A stretch of DNA of 64,000 bases from Lepas anatifera (GCA_034440635.1 JAOTON010001689.1:38501-102500), one strand, 5' to 3'. Counted from the stretch's first letter, positions 21,524 to 34,243 are shown. Program-made: numbers and translations. The notes: generated by a model not told the origin, from the letters alone.

Positions 21524-22569
21524 ATGCCAGAGCTGAAGGTCTTAACCTTTAACGTTAAAGGTTTACGTCAGGTAACGAAAAGACGCTCCATTTTCCGGTT
21601 CCTTCACGTTAACTTTCCGAATTATGTGGTAGTGTCACAGGAAACTCATTCAAACGGAAATGATAACACCTTTTGGCAGAGAGAATGGGGAAGTCAAATT
21701 ACTTTTTCCCATGGTCGCAGTGGTAGCGAATGTGGTGTAGCTGTGCTCATGCCGAAATCATTGCAAGGTACCTGCACAGTAAATGCCACTCACAGATGAA
21801 AACGGACGACTTTTGATTTTGGATTTGGCGTTTGAAAATTGTTATGTAGCAGTATATGCACCCACTCAGAACAAACAGAGAGCAACTAGAATTTTTCACT
21901 TTGTTAAATGATAAAATTGAATCTTTGTCTGACGTCGAGAAAGGCTATCTGTTAATTTGCGGTGACATGAATGCACATCTAACGGAACGAGAAACAAGTA
22001 ATGCGAGATTCCGTCCATCTAATGCATCAAGAAAGCTTAACAAAATTCTTCAGGAGCATGATTTGACAGACTTGTGGCGACACAAGAACCGTGAATTGAC
22101 CCGCTTCACATGGAAACGTCTAACAGCTCCTGTGCAGCAATCGCGAATCGATTATATTTTTGGAGGCAGACGTATTATTTCTAATCACGTTGTGAATAGG
22201 TCCGAAATTAAACCATCAATCTTAAGCGATCACAGTATAGTAACTGCAGAAATTGTTATTTTCACTTCGAATAAGGGCCCTGGGCTATTTCGCTTCAGAA
22301 ACGATCTCCTTCAAGATAGCAAGTTCATCCATTTAGCCAAGTTAGAGATGCAAAAGGCAACGACAGGAGAGGAGGTATATTGCGGAATTTCTGATTGGGG
22401 TTTAAAGTTAGAACTGCTCTCAAGTAACATTCGAGTCATCAGTATCAGGAGATGGAAAGAAATTGGGAAAGAAAGGCGTAAAGAGAATGAAAAATTTATG
22501 CTAATGTTAGAAAAATGTGAGAGCCAAATGGCTACAAACCTCCGCGACGAACTCATACAGCAGTACTAA
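21524..22569 (+). pseudogene. L1/Tx1-like ORF2: APE endonuclease domain
   Basis: Starts MPELKVLTFNVKGLRQVTKR, with the conserved FNVxGL of APE endonucleases, then VVVSQETHSNGND (catalytic Glu). After a frame break near 21795-21850 come LLICGDMNAHLTERET (catalytic Asp/Asn in GDMNAH), FTWKRL, SRIDYIFGGRRI and ILSDHSIVTAEI (SDH). The order and motifs are those of L1/Tx1-like elements. The frame break at about 21800 and the stop at 22569 show inactivity, although the motifs themselves are intact. Confidence 0.88.
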
Positions 22570-25308
22570 GAGCTGAAAAATGTAGTGAACGACATAGAGG
22601 AGGAGAAGGGAAAAAGGGCAATGGTGTTCAGTGGGGCTCGATGGATAGAGGAGGGAGAGCGGCCCACGAAATATTTCCTGAATTTGAGCCGGAACAGAAA
22701 AATTAATAAGGAGGTTAATGTTCTTCAGACTGATGATAACATGTTAGTTACCGGGAACACGAATATACTAAATTTTTGTAGGGATTATTTTTAAAATTTA
22801 TATTCAACCACACAAAACAATTTGATCGATGACAGTCGCTCACTTTGCAGAGAATTTTTAGGGACTTTAGATTTCCCGCAACTGACCGATGAGGATCGCG
22901 CTTTGACCGATGCCCCTATAACGAACATTGAGTGTAAAGCAGCGCTTGATGTTATGGCAAATAATAAGTCTCCCTCAGTTTCAGGATTCTCAAAGGAATT
23001 TTTTCAGTTCTTCTGACTTGACTTGGAAAATATTTTAATGAACTATATTAATCAAACAAAGTCACAGGGTCATTTTTGGTCACGCAGAGAAGGGCTGTCA
23101 TTACCATGATACCAAAAAAGGAGATAAAAAAGTTGAAGAACAAAAGAGCAATTTGCTTGTTGGATATTGCTTATAAAATCGTGGCTAAAATGTTAGCCAA
23201 CAGAAACATGCGGGTAATACCAAAACTAGTTGCACCGGACCAAACAGGCTCAATTCGTGGCAGGAATATAGGATTTAACTCAAGAATGATAGATGACGTT
23301 ATAAAATATTCTAACAAAGATTCTAACAAAGAATGGCATATTAATTGCTCTGGATTTTCAAAACACATTCAACACGGTTGAGCATGGTTTCATCTACGAT
23401 ACCTTAAGAACATTTGGCTTTGGTTCGCTTTTCATCCAGTGGATTCAGCTTTTGTACAAAGACACTGAACTTGCAATCATTAACAACGGCTATACATCAC
23501 ATTGGTTCAATCCTTCGCGAGGATTACAGCAAGGGTGCCCATCATCTAGTTTATTATTTTGTTGGTGGTAGAAATATTAGCAATCAAAATTCGAGCATCC
23601 GAAAACGTTAAAGGGATAAAAGTGTAACAAGTAGAGTAAAAATCTCTCAATACATCGATGATACGACACTTTTTGTCGACAACGCAGATTCAGCCGAAAA
23701 CGCACTTGAGATCATAAACAAATTTGGACAAATTTCAGGTCTGCAGCTAAACCTAGAAAAATCTCAATTCATGTGGCTCGGTGCTAGCAAATGTTCTTGT
23801 CACGAAATTTGCGGTGCAACGCCCTCAAAACAGGTAAAAATTCTAGGTATACAATTCAGTGCCTGGGAAAACTGCGACGAACATAACATTCAACCAATTG
23901 TGGGGAAAATACAAAACACTCATCAGTGGTCACAGCGAGATTCAACATTAAAGGGAAAGATTACTATTGCTAAATCTCTCATTATTTCAAGACTGATTTA
24001 TATCACTTCCGTTGTATCGATTAACCAGAAATGTCTCAACATGATACAGTCGAAAATTATGAGGTTTATCTGGAGAGGGTGACCACCTAAAGTATCTCGC
24101 GATGTTCTGTTCCAAGACACCGCAAGTGGAGGCATGAATGCGCCCAATGTCGAAAGTATTTATAAAAGCATACGAGTTTCATGGTTCCGAAAATTATTCG
24201 CTAACAAGGATCTGGTGTCGTCTAGAATACTTCTGAACAGGTTGAGGTTAAAATACGAGCACATTCTACACATGAATTACGGCGATATTTGGATAAAAAC
24301 TACAAGAATTTCTTCATTTTATACAGGAATGCTCAGGTGGTTGAGAGAATGTCTCCCGGTGAGGGAACCTACCAATGGCACAGAGGTTCGAATGCAATTA
24401 ATTTGGAACAATGTTGCGATCCGTGTGGGTGGAAAGTCTATTTTTTCTCTTGCACTTTATACACGAGACATTATTTTAGTCAACGATCTTTTCGATAATG
24501 AGGGGCAAGCTTATACCTATGAGCAGTTTAAACAAAGTTACCCTGGACTTAAGTTAAATAGGCTGGTATACATGAGTTGGTATCAAGCTATACCTTTACA
24601 ATGGAGACGTTGGATTGCTGGGAGTGAAATATTAAGCCCTGAAAATAGACTCACGAAACCAACTGTACACATAAAGAGCAAGGAAGTTAATATAAAATTT
24701 ATTAGTTCAAAATTCTTTCGTAGCAAATGGTTACGAGAGATCACACCAAGTGCACAAATAAGATGGACAAATGAGGCGATAAATTTTGGCGATAATTGGA
24801 AAAAGATATATTCATTACCATTTAAGATAACACAGCATACTAAACTACAAAAATACAATTCAGAATCTTGCACAGATTTTTCCCAACGAAACGGTACTTG
24901 TGCGTTCGATCTGTTGTGGACGACCCATTTTGTGATCAGGGTGGTGAAATTGAAACAATTCAACATTTTTTCTTAAATTGCGAATGTGTGCGTAGCTTTT
25001 GGGTCCTATTGATGTCAAAAATGAATCAAAGGCTAGAACAACGATGGAAATTCCACATGAACGACAGAAATATTATTTTCGGGTCTATTGAGGCCTCACC
25101 AATTATTAATTTTAGAATTCTAAATGCAAAACAATTTATTGTAACTCAGCGCTTCAGTGATGGAAACATGGACGTTAATCACTTCGTCTCTCGCTTATTG
25201 AGGTTGTTTAAAATCGAACTGTATACGGCAAAGAGAAAAGGAAGACTAGAACAGTTTAAATCTAGATGGAGACCTTTTGTTGATGAGGAATTACGATTAT
25301 CGTTTTGA
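22570..25308 (+). pseudogene. L1/Tx1-like ORF2: reverse transcriptase and C-terminal region
   Basis: In order: GARWIEEGERPTKYFLNLSR (pre-RT), ITNIECKAALDVMANNKSPS and SGFSKEFFQFF, VITMIPKKEIKKLKNKRAIC, LLDIAYKIVAKMLANR, LVAPDQTGSIRGRNIGFNSR, GLQQGCPSS (partly off frame, about 23520), ISQYIDDTTLFVDNADSAEN (catalytic YIDD, about 23650), LNLEKSQFMWLG and KQVKILGIQF. Then comes the long C-terminal region with ISRLIYITSVVSINQKCLN and the Cys/His tail CDQGGEIETIQHFFLNCECV (about 24940). Stops at 22794, 23014, about 23380, 23611, 24080 and 24976 break it. Codon use is AT-rich, unlike the GC-rich LINEs X and Y, which points to a separate family. Confidence 0.88.
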
Positions 25309-25748
25309 ATAGCACCTTGCAAACCCAAAATGTAGTCCTCTTGGTGGCGCTGCGCGGGGGCTGCCTGGCGCCGAGAGCCTGCCTCCCCTGTGGGCTCCTG
25401 ACCTCGCGTCTGGAGCCACACCGCTGTCTGACGGAGGGGGTTGGGTCGCATTTGGAGAAGTGCGACTAGTGCTCCCCTTCCGTTGGACAGGGGCGCAGGG
25501 GGAGTCCGCTTGGGCGCTCAGTAATTTCCTGTGCGCCCGGGTGGACTCGGACTCCTCCGCGCCGCCGGACCCCCCTGGGTCCGGAGGCGCGGGCTAGGCG
25601 GCGGAATTGATGCCCCGGCGCCCTGCGTCGGGTGCTCTCCGCGCGGTGCCACCTGGGGGACCTTTGTCAGGTGCATCTAACGGGTTCTAGCTCCATATGC
25701 CAACGACAAGCTGAGTGCAAGCACAATATGTGGCGGTATAGGTAATAA
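25309..25748 (+). other. Probable LINE 3' UTR, GC-rich
   Basis: GC-rich sequence follows the ORF2 stop with an abrupt composition change. No poly(A) or simple-repeat tail is seen before the tandem duplication begins at 25749. Confidence 0.4.
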
Positions 25749-25889
25749 TAATCCAATCAAATGCTGATCTTGATGATAAGCATCGGGACAAACCGGACCT
25801 ATCAGTGGGTATGGTTTCTTAATAGGCGTTCTGAGCTTAGCTCCTTTGTCCACCTCTAAAGCATCGAGGGAGAATTTAGATTCGAGACA

Positions 25890-26707
25890 AATTTCACGGG
25901 GGGGCGGGTACCCACCCCTCGGGTTTTTTTGAGCTAGCATAAAAACGGCGGGGCGTAGCGCCACAGCACCTTTTCCCTTATCATTTTTGCAACTTTTGTC
26001 AGAATATTAAGGTTGGGTCATCTCAGGTCAGTTCACCAGTACATGTCAAGTGACCCGACCTCAAAAAAAGTTTAAGATAGCATAAGTCAGAGCAGGATGA
26101 ACTTATCCAATTGAACCTTATATCACATAATACCCCCACCAAGGTCTCTAAAAAAAGTTCCAGTTTTTCGATACCGATGACCTAAGGTCAGGTACGAGTC
26201 GACCTTTTCATTGGAAATACATGGGGAAAAATTGTTTTGACTGAATAACTTATTAAATGGATGGTCATAGTCTTTATTGTAACTTCATTAGATTGGCTGT
26301 GTCCTTGCAGTTCTAATGATATGCATTTTAACTAATTTGACCTTGACCTGACCTCAGGTCAGGTCAATTCTCATGTTTGACCTATCAAAGTCATATTTTA
26401 TATCATTCGATTCGGCTTGCTGCAAGGATTCGAAGGGTGCAAATTGTTTTGCTCTATCTTTATTTGTTCAGATGTAATGACCGAAAACCTTCATTTACAT
26501 GCTATCCCTCAGACGGCATGCATCGACCTCTCGTGACCTCAAATGCGACCTACAAAAAATGGCTCAGATATTTTCGGCGTTGGTAGGATGGGCTACCCAA
26601 CGCCGTTTGTCGTTTTTTTCGCTGTCAACGTGATTTTCGACATCTTGAGGGGCGGGTACCCGCCCCCCGCTAAAGCGAAGGTGGCTCAGACCCCGTCAAT
26701 GCGCGTG
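25890..26707 (+). mobile_element. TTAA MITE, AGGTCA-rich, left end missing (copy 1)
   Basis: Right end CCCCGTCAATGCGCGTG is followed by TTAA (26708-26711). The left side keeps the inner GGGGGGCGGGTACCC arm but lacks the outermost terminus. Interior AGGTCA words form a perfect odd-length palindrome at about 26343-26367. The equivalent copy-2 element runs 30270-32238 and is split by another MITE. Confidence 0.75.
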
Positions 26708-26868
26708 TTAAGGAAACAGGAAAATGCAATTTAGAGCCGGGTTATCTTTAACCTAAGGGAGTAATTTTGCCTAGTTCTTTATCACGCTAATTTCGAGTTA
26801 GTATTGGGTGTCGGAGGGCTTAGCATTCCGGTGTGAAATTTAGCTGGTTGAAACTGTGGATGGCTTAA

Positions 26869-27745
26869 CACACGCATTGACGGGGGTCTGAGCCACCTTC
26901 GGATTGACGAGGGGGCGGGTACCCGCCCCCTAAGATCTCGAGAACCACGGTAGGTAGCAAAAAACGGTAAACGGCGTTGGGTAGCCCATCCGCTTCTCCA
27001 TCGAAAATATTTGAACCATTTTTTGTCAGGTCACATTTAAGGTCACCAGAGGTCAAAAACATGCCGTCACATGCCGCAATAGGGATAACATGTAAATTAA
27101 GTTTTTCGGCCATTACATCTGAACAAGTAAAGATAGAGCAAAACGACTTGAACCCTATGAATCCTCGCAGCAAGACGAATCGAATGATATATGATTTGAC
27201 CTTGCTAGGTCAAATCAAAGATTTGACCTGACCTGAGGTCATGTCAGGGTCAAATTATATAAAATGCATTGTCAGGGTCAAATTATATAAAATGCATATC
27301 ATTAGAACCGCAAAGCCAAGGCAAGTCTAATGAAGCTAAAATAAACGCTCTATCACCATCTGTTACTGAGTTATTCAGTAAAAATCATATTTCTCATGTT
27401 TTATCAATGGAGAGGTCATGCTTCGTACCTGACCTTAGGTCATCGATATCAAAAACACCGGAACATATTTTAGAGAACTCGGTGAGCCCATTACGTGATA
27501 TGAGTTTCAATTGGATAAGTTCACCCTGCTCCGACTTATGCTATCTTAAACTTTTTTTAGGTCGGGTCACTTGACCTGTACTGGTGACCTGACCTGGAGA
27601 TGACTTATCCTTAAAATTTTTCCAGAAGTTGCAAAAATGATGAGGAAAAAGGTATACCAAGTACGGCGGCGCTGCGCGCCGCCGTTTTTCTGCTGTCTCC
27701 GAAAAACCCGAAGGGGGCGGGTACCCGCCCCCGTCAATGCGCGTG
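26869..27745 (-). mobile_element. TTAA MITE, AGGTCA-rich, 877 bp, complete
   Basis: Left end CACACGCATTGACGGGGGTC follows TTAA (26865-26868); right end CCCCCGTCAATGCGCGTG precedes TTAA (27746-27749). The inner arms share GGGGGCGGGTACCCGCCCCC. Its interior is the inverted relative of 25890-26707. Copy 2 of the duplication has an empty site at 32396-32399, with a single ATAA between the same flanks (GTGGATGGC and AATTGCAGGGC). Confidence 0.92.
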
Positions 27746-27815
27746 TTAAAATTGCAGGGCGAGTACGAGCGGACAAGCGACGACGACCGGGCAAGTTAAA
27801 ATTGGCATTCACTTC

Positions 27816-27940
27816 TGTGTGGGTGTGCGTGAGTGTGTGCGTGAGTGCGTGCGTGCGTGCGTGAGTGCGTGCGTGAGTGCGTGCGTGAGTGCGTGCGTGA
27901 GTGCGTGCTGAACGTGCGTGCGCGCGCGTGTGTGTGTCTT
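27816..27940. repeat. (GCGT)n-type microsatellite
   Basis: GTGTGCGTGAGTGCGTGCGT-like run of about 125 bases. Its counterpart in copy 2 of the duplication is longer (32464-32668). Confidence 0.95.
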
Positions 27941-29316
27941 TTTCAAGAGGAGAATTTTTTAGCACAACTCAATAGTCCTGGTGTATGAACTCATCAAAAG
28001 TATGCCAGTAAGAAAAATTGTCGAAAATGTTTCGTAAGCTTTAAATCAGGGTTTTCATAAATGTTAGAATCAGCGTGTTAGTGAACTCCAACAGTACGGT
28101 AACTCTTAAATTTTCTACTCGCTGACTATATTTTCCAATATGAGTTTTACATTCAGCACCCCAGCGCATAACCAGTCTAGAACATTGATCATAGCTTCCT
28201 GAAACAACCTTGCTTCATACAAGAAAAACCAGCATCATACTATTCCTAGTACAGTGCGAGAGTGGTACTTATGGGCCGTGACTTACACTCCTGGACCGAG
28301 TGACGATTTCGTGGCCTCATTATTCTGTCTACATTTAGTAATGAACCATAACCATTTGCTATCTCATCGCAGCTCCATCGACCGAATCCCAAGAATGCGC
28401 GACTTATCCAGCATTTTTATGTTACTTTTTCAACTACAAACTACAGACCCTTCTCACTTCCGTTGTCTGTACCAAAGGCTTGGAACCAGATCTCATTTGT
28501 GCGACATTTCGAAATATCAAGGATGTGCCGTTAGAAAAGTATCAGACATACATATACAAAATTACTTCATTGATGTTTACCAAACGATAGACAGCATAAT
28601 TTTCTGAAGGATATCCACAAGGGTCGCAGGTAACACGTGATTTCAGTGTGCTTTAAGTTCATATTTCTTCATATAATTTTCATATGGTTAGTCTGAAAAA
28701 GATTATATGAACTTTTCTAAAAGATACTAATAAGATTTTTTTCTTACCCGCTAATAAACTAATCCGAATGCTCAACTTGATTACCTGTGCTCCCGCTGAA
28801 TGATACTAGTGTCGCCATTCTTTTCGGCGAGTGCACAGGGGAACTTCTATTTCATCTTACTTTGTTTAAAGGGTGGAAATTAAGAAAATATGGAGCGAGG
28901 AGTGGTGCGGCCCATTAACAGATTAATAGCATTAACTGTCTTTTATAATGTCTTTTACAATTTTGATGTCTTTAAAAATCAAATTAAATAGAAAACGCCG
29001 ACAGTCCTCCTGCTTTTCTGACGCTTTGGTACCATTGTCACTGGAAAATGGCTGACACTTCAGAAGTCGATACAGTGTCCAAACACTGTAGAGTTCACAT
29101 TGTCCAGTAGAGTTCACATTGACCAAACGCAGAGCGTGATTTCCCTTAGACAGACGATCAGACCGACTCTAGAACACGACACATCAACAACGTAAACCGC
29201 GGAATACAGGTGAGTTCAATAATCGGTACTCACCACAGCCGCAGGCCCAGACTCGGGGCCGACCAGGCATGCCAGCCTTCCGGCACGATGGGCGACACCG
29301 CTTACCCCTGCAGAGG

Positions 29317-29658
29317 AGGACAGCTGAATTGGCGTGATGTCACAATTAGCGTAGTCACACTCGAGGACAGCTGGATTGGCATGGTGTCACAATTAACGTC
29401 GTCACACTCGAGGACAGCTGGATTGGCGTGATGTCACAATTAGCGTCGTCACACTCCAGGACAGCTGGATTGGCGTGGTGTCACAATTAACGTCGTCACA
29501 CTCGAGGACAGCTGGATTGGCGTGATGTCACAATTAGCGTCGTCACACTCCAGGACAGCTGGATTGGCGTGGTGTCCCAATTAGCGTCGTCACACTCCAG
29601 GACAGCTGGATTGGCGTGGTGTCACAATTAGAGTCGTCACACTCGAGGACAAGGTCGC
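29317..29658. repeat. 47-bp minisatellite, about 7 copies
   Basis: The unit begins GAGGACAGCTGGATTGGCGT and ends CGTCGTCACACTC. The counterpart in copy 2 of the duplication (34021-34216) has about 4 units. Confidence 0.93.
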
Positions 29659-29699
29659 GCACTAATCCGTCACCATACTTAACAAAACGGCAGTAGATT

Positions 29700-29843
29700 T
29701 TTGCCGTTAGTGCGGTGTGCTCTGTCGATGTCACTCATTTGCATGTTCACTTCCGGGAAAGCTGCATTGAGCAGCGTCACCAGCGTCTCCTCCACATCCT
29801 CCCGCTGGCGTTGTCGAGTCGCTGTAGCCCCACCACCGCCGGC
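29700..29843 (-). pseudogene. LINE ORF1 fragment (C-terminal domain)
   Basis: The minus strand encodes a VEETLVTLLNAAFPEVNMQ-like stretch followed by SDIDRAHRTNGKN, the same ORF1 segment found in longer form at 34244-35051. It breaks off exactly at the duplication boundary, where the 29844 dispersed repeat starts. Confidence 0.65.
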
Positions 29844-30092
29844 TTTTATCCGCTTCACACGGGCTTTAACACAGGCGGGGTTCAGCGCACAAAAATGAGC
29901 GCAACAGTTATAGGAATCAATTTAAACACCAAAAGAGCATACAGCGATATTATCAGCGAACGGGTGTCACACACAGTGAAGCGGAAAAACGGGAAAAATC
30001 AGCAGCGACATTATAAACCCTCGGTAGCACACGCAGTAGCTCGGAAACGTTCCAAGACCGTTAGTGCTTTCGCGAATAAACTCGCAACCTTC
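29844..30092 (+). repeat. Dispersed repeat, copy 2 (first copy at 18304-18552)
   Basis: About 249 bases nearly identical to 18304-18552, sitting between the two copies of the tandem duplication. Confidence 0.85.
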
Positions 30093-30429
30093 GATAATAA
30101 GGTGTCATGGACAATGCATGCTATATAATCCAATCAAATGCTGATCTTGATAAGCATCGGGACAAACCAGACCTATCAGATGGTATGGTTTCTTAATAGG
30201 CATTCTGAGCTTAGCTCCTTTGTCCGCCTCTAAAGCATCGAGGGAAAATTTAGATTCGAGACAAATTTTAGGGGGTACCCACCCCCGGGTTTTTTCGAGG
30301 TAGCATAAAAACGGCGGGGCGTAGCGCCGCAGCACCTTTCCCCTCATCATTTTTACAACTTTTGTCAAAATTTTTAGGTTGGGTCATTTCAGGTCAGGTC
30401 ACCAGTACATGTCATGTGACAAAGTTTAA

Positions 30430-31622
30430 CCCTTGCCCCGGTGGCGGGTACGAGCCACCTAGGCCCTGGTGGGGGGGGGGGCTAAAAAGACCCCCGATCT
30501 AAAAAAAAACTAAGAAAGCTAGAAAAAAAGCAAAACGGCAATCAAAAGCTCTTCAAAAATGATATCGAAAATACTTCGGTCATTTTTCATGTCAGGTCAA
30601 TATTAAGGTCACCAGAGGTCAAAATGGGTCAGAATCGCTAATATGAGGTGTACTAAGAAAACCTCATATATCTCAGAAACTATGGTAGCTAGAAACATTT
30701 TCCCAACACCATTCGAAAGCTCTTGAGTTGCTCTTTCATTAAAGTGACATTCATTTTCGTGTCAGGTCAAAGCCTAGGGAGCTACAGGTCACTGAATATT
30801 GGGCATATTCTTGGGAATGTCCATAGCCACCCATGCATAAGGGCGTTTCCTTTTTCGCTAATAACTTCCAAACCAAACAAGATACAGCCATAGTTGATGC
30901 ACCATTGCAATCCTCTCGTCAATACGAATCGAATGATATATAATACTGCTATGCCAGGTCAAATTAAAGAATTTGACCTGACCCAGGTCAACGGTCTGAC
31001 CCAAATTGACCTGGTATAGTCATGATGCATATCATCTGACTTCCAGTGACTATACAAACACTTTGGTGACAAAATAAAAGTTCTATCTTAGTTTATTCTA
31101 AAGTTATAGAGTAAAACACCAAAAAATGCTTATTTGACCTAAAGTGACCTTTTAAAGGTCACAAGTCAAATTTTTGGCATAAACTTCAGAAATGGGCTAA
31201 GATCAAATCGTACCCGATGTTTGAAGTTGATTCCATCCATACTTACGGAGAAAAGCTCATTTCGTGATTTTCCCCATGTATTTACAATGGGGAGGTCATG
31301 CTCTGCACATGACCTTAGGTCAGCAATATCAAAAATCTCGGAACAAATTTTGTAGCTCCTGGTGGGCCCAATATGTGGTATAAGTTTGAACTTGATCAAT
31401 TAACCCTTCTTTTAGTTATGCGGTCCTAAGCATTTTTAGGGTGAGGTCACTTCACCTGGCCTGGTGACCTGACCTGACATGACCTTGGGCTAAAATTTTC
31501 AGGAAAGATGTAAAATGATGAAGGAACAGCTAGACTAAGTTTGGCGGCGCTGCGCGCCGCCGTTTTTTGATCACTTCGGAAAAACCCGAGGGGGTCTAAA
31601 AAGACCCCCACCCGGGCGAAGG
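30430..31622. mobile_element. TTAA MITE, AGGTCA-rich, 1193 bp, nested in another MITE
   Basis: Left end CCCTTGCCCCGGTGG follows TTAA (30426-30429). Right end CCACCCGGGCGAAGG precedes ATAA (31623-31626, one change from TTAA). The ends are inverted repeats with about 12 of 15 matches, and both sub-terminal parts contain CTAAAAAGACCCCC. CCC-type ends next to TTAA fit piggyBac-like elements. The interior is rich in AGGTCA words, for example 30960-31015 and 31440-31490. Confidence 0.9.
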
Positions 31623-32238
31623 ATAAGATACCATAAGTCATAGCAGGATGAACTTATCCAATTGAAACTTATTCTAAAAAAGTTCCAGTTTTTTCGATAC
31701 CGATGACCTAAGGTCAGGTACGAGTCATGACCTCTTCATTGGAAATACATGAGAAAAAATGGTTTTAACTGAATAACTTATTAAATGGATGGTCATAGAG
31801 TCTTTATTGTAACTTCATTAGATTGGCTGTGTCCTTGCAGTTCTAATGATATGCATTTTAACTAGTTTGACCTTGACCTGACCTCAGGTCAGGTCAATTC
31901 TCATGTTTGACCTATCAAAGTCATATTTTATATCATTCGATTCGGCTTGCTGCAAGGATTCGAAGGGTGCAAATTGTTTTGCTCTATCTTTATTTGTTCA
32001 GATGTAATGACCGAAAACCTTCATTTACATGCTATCCCTCAGACGGCATGCATCGACCTCTCGTGACCTCAAATGCGACCTACAAAAAATGGCTCAGATA
32101 TTTTCGGTAGAGAATTGGATGGGCTACCCAACACCGTTTGTTGTTTTTCGCTGTCTAACGTGATTTTCGACATCTTGAGGGGCGGGTACCCGCCCCCTCA
32201 TCAAAGCGAAGGTGGCTCAGACCCCGTCAATGCGCGTG

Positions 32239-32242
32239 TTAA
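32239..32242. other. TTAA at the right end of the copy-2 outer MITE
   Basis: It follows CCCCGTCAATGCGCGTG, as at 26708-26711 in copy 1. The outer element (about 30270-32238) is split by the nested MITE at 30430-31622. Confidence 0.75.
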
Positions 32243-32463
32243 GGAAACAGGAAAATGCAATTTAGAGCCGGGTTATCTTTAACCTAAGGGAGTAATTTTG
32301 CCTAGTTGTTTATCACGCTTATTTCGAGTTAGTATTGGGTGTCGGAGAGCGTAGCATTCGGGTGTGAAATTTAGCTGGTTGAAACTGTGGATGGCATAAA
32401 ATTGCAGGGCGAGTACGAGCGGACAAGCGACGACGACCGGGCAAGTTAAAATTGGCATTCACT

Positions 32464-32563
32464 TCTGTGTGCGTGTGCGTGCGTGCGTGCGTGCGTGCGT
32501 GTGCGTGTGCGTGTGCGTGTGCGTGCGTGCGTGCGTGCGTACGTGCGTGCGTGCGTGCCTGCC

Positions 32564-32650
<87 letters not shown>

Positions 32651-32668
32651 ATGCGTGTGTGTGTCTTT
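32464..32668. repeat. (GCGT)n microsatellite
   Basis: About 205 bases of GCGT units with GTGC and CCTG variants. All six frames stay open for long stretches; these are not genes. Confidence 0.97.
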
Positions 32669-34020
32669 TCACGAGGATAATTTTTTAGCACAACTCAATA
32701 GTCCTGGTGTATGAACTCATCAAAAGTATGACAGTAAGAAAACTTGTCGAAAATTTTTCGTAAGCTTTAAATTAGGGTTTTCATAAAGGTTAGAATCAGC
32801 GTGTTAGTGAACTCCCACAGTACGGTAACTCTTAAATTTTCTACTCGCTGACTATATTTTCCAATATGAGTTTTACATTCAGCACCCCAGCGCATAACCA
32901 GTCTAGAACATTGATCATAGCTTCCTGAAACAACCTTGCTTCATACAAGAAAAACCAGCATCATACTATTCCTAGTACAGTGCGAGAGTGGTACTTATGG
33001 GCCGTGACTTACACTCCTGGACCAAGTGACGATTTCGTGGCCTCATTATTCTGTCTACATTTAGTAATGAACCATACCCATTTGCTATCTCATCGCAGCT
33101 CCATCGACCGAATCCTAAGAATGCGCGACTTGTCCAGCATTTTTATGTTACTTTTTCAACTACAAACTACAGACCCTTCTCACTTCCGTTGTCTGTACCA
33201 AAGGCTTGGAACCAGATCTCATTTGTGCGACATTTAGAAATATCAAGGATGTGCCGTTAGAAAAGGATCAGACATACATATACAAAATTATTTCATTGAT
33301 GTTTACCTAACGATACAGAGAGTATAATTTTCTGAAGGATATCCACAAGGGCCGCAGGTAACACGTGATTTCAGTGTGCTTTAAGTTCATATTTCTTCAT
33401 ATAATTTTCATATGGTTAGTCTGAAAAAGATTATATGAACTTTTCTAAAAGATACTAATAAGATTTTTCTTACCCGCTAATAAACTAATCCGAATGCTCA
33501 ACTTGAGTACCTGTGCTCCCGCTGAATGATACTAGTGTCGCCATTCTTTTCGGCGAGTGCACAGGGAAACATCTATTTCATCTTATTTTGTTTTAAAGGG
33601 TGGAAATTAAGAAAATATGGAGCGAGGAGTGGTGCAGCCCATTAACAGATTAATAGCATTAACTGTCTTTTATAATGTCTTTTACAATTTTGATGTCTTT
33701 AAAAAATCAAATTAAATAGAAAACGCCGACAGTCCTGCTTTTCTGACGCTTTGGTACCATTGTCACTGGAACATGGCTGACACTTCAGAAGTCCATACAG
33801 TGTCCCAAACACTGTAGAGTTCACATTGACCAAACGCAGAGCGTGATTTCCCTTTGACAGACGATCAGACCGACTCTAGAACACGACACATCAACAACGT
33901 AAACCGCGGAATACAGGTGAGTTCAATAATCGGTACTCACCACAGCCGCAGGCCCAGACTCGGGGCCGACCAGGCATGCCAGCCTTCCGGCACGATGGGC
34001 GACACCGCTTACCCCTGCAG

Positions 34021-34216
34021 AGGAGGACAGCTGAATTGGCGTGTGTCACAATTAGCGTAGTCACACTCGAGGACAGCTGGATTGGCATGGTGTCACAATT
34101 AACGTCGTCACACTCGAGGACAGCTGGATTGGCGTGATGTCACAATTAGCGTCGTCACACTCGAGTACAGCTGGATTGGCGTGGTGTCCTAATTAGAGTC
34201 GTCACACTCGAGGACA
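34021..34216. repeat. 47-bp minisatellite, about 4 copies
   Basis: Same unit as 29317-29658, with fewer copies. Confidence 0.92.
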
Positions 34217-34243
34217 AGGTCGCGCACTAATCCGTCACCATAC

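Larger units (their letters stand above)
25749..29843 (+). repeat. Tandem segmental duplication, copy 1
   Basis: Aligns along its length with 30126-34408: both start TAATCCAATCAAATGCTGAT and end CCCACCACCGCCGGC. Differences include one MITE present only here (26869-27745), one present only in copy 2 (30430-31622), and different lengths of a GCGT run and a 47-bp minisatellite. The shared part 27961-29300 (32686-34000 in copy 2) contains no recognised gene. Confidence 0.93.

Noticed and set aside
18304..25748. One intact autonomous L1/Tx1-like element
   Set aside because: ORF1 and ORF2 are in the right order, but both carry several stops, and the 1.6 kb gap between them leaves it open whether they are one element.
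28254..28607. 117-codon open frame starting MREWYLWAVTYTPG, also in the second duplication copy
   Set aside because: The second copy (32980-33237) is cut by an early stop, no family is recognised, and composition is that of the surrounding AT-rich DNA.
32319..32714. Thr-His-Ala-Arg and Cys-Val-Arg-Ala repeat proteins
   Set aside because: Translation of a GCGT microsatellite on both strands.
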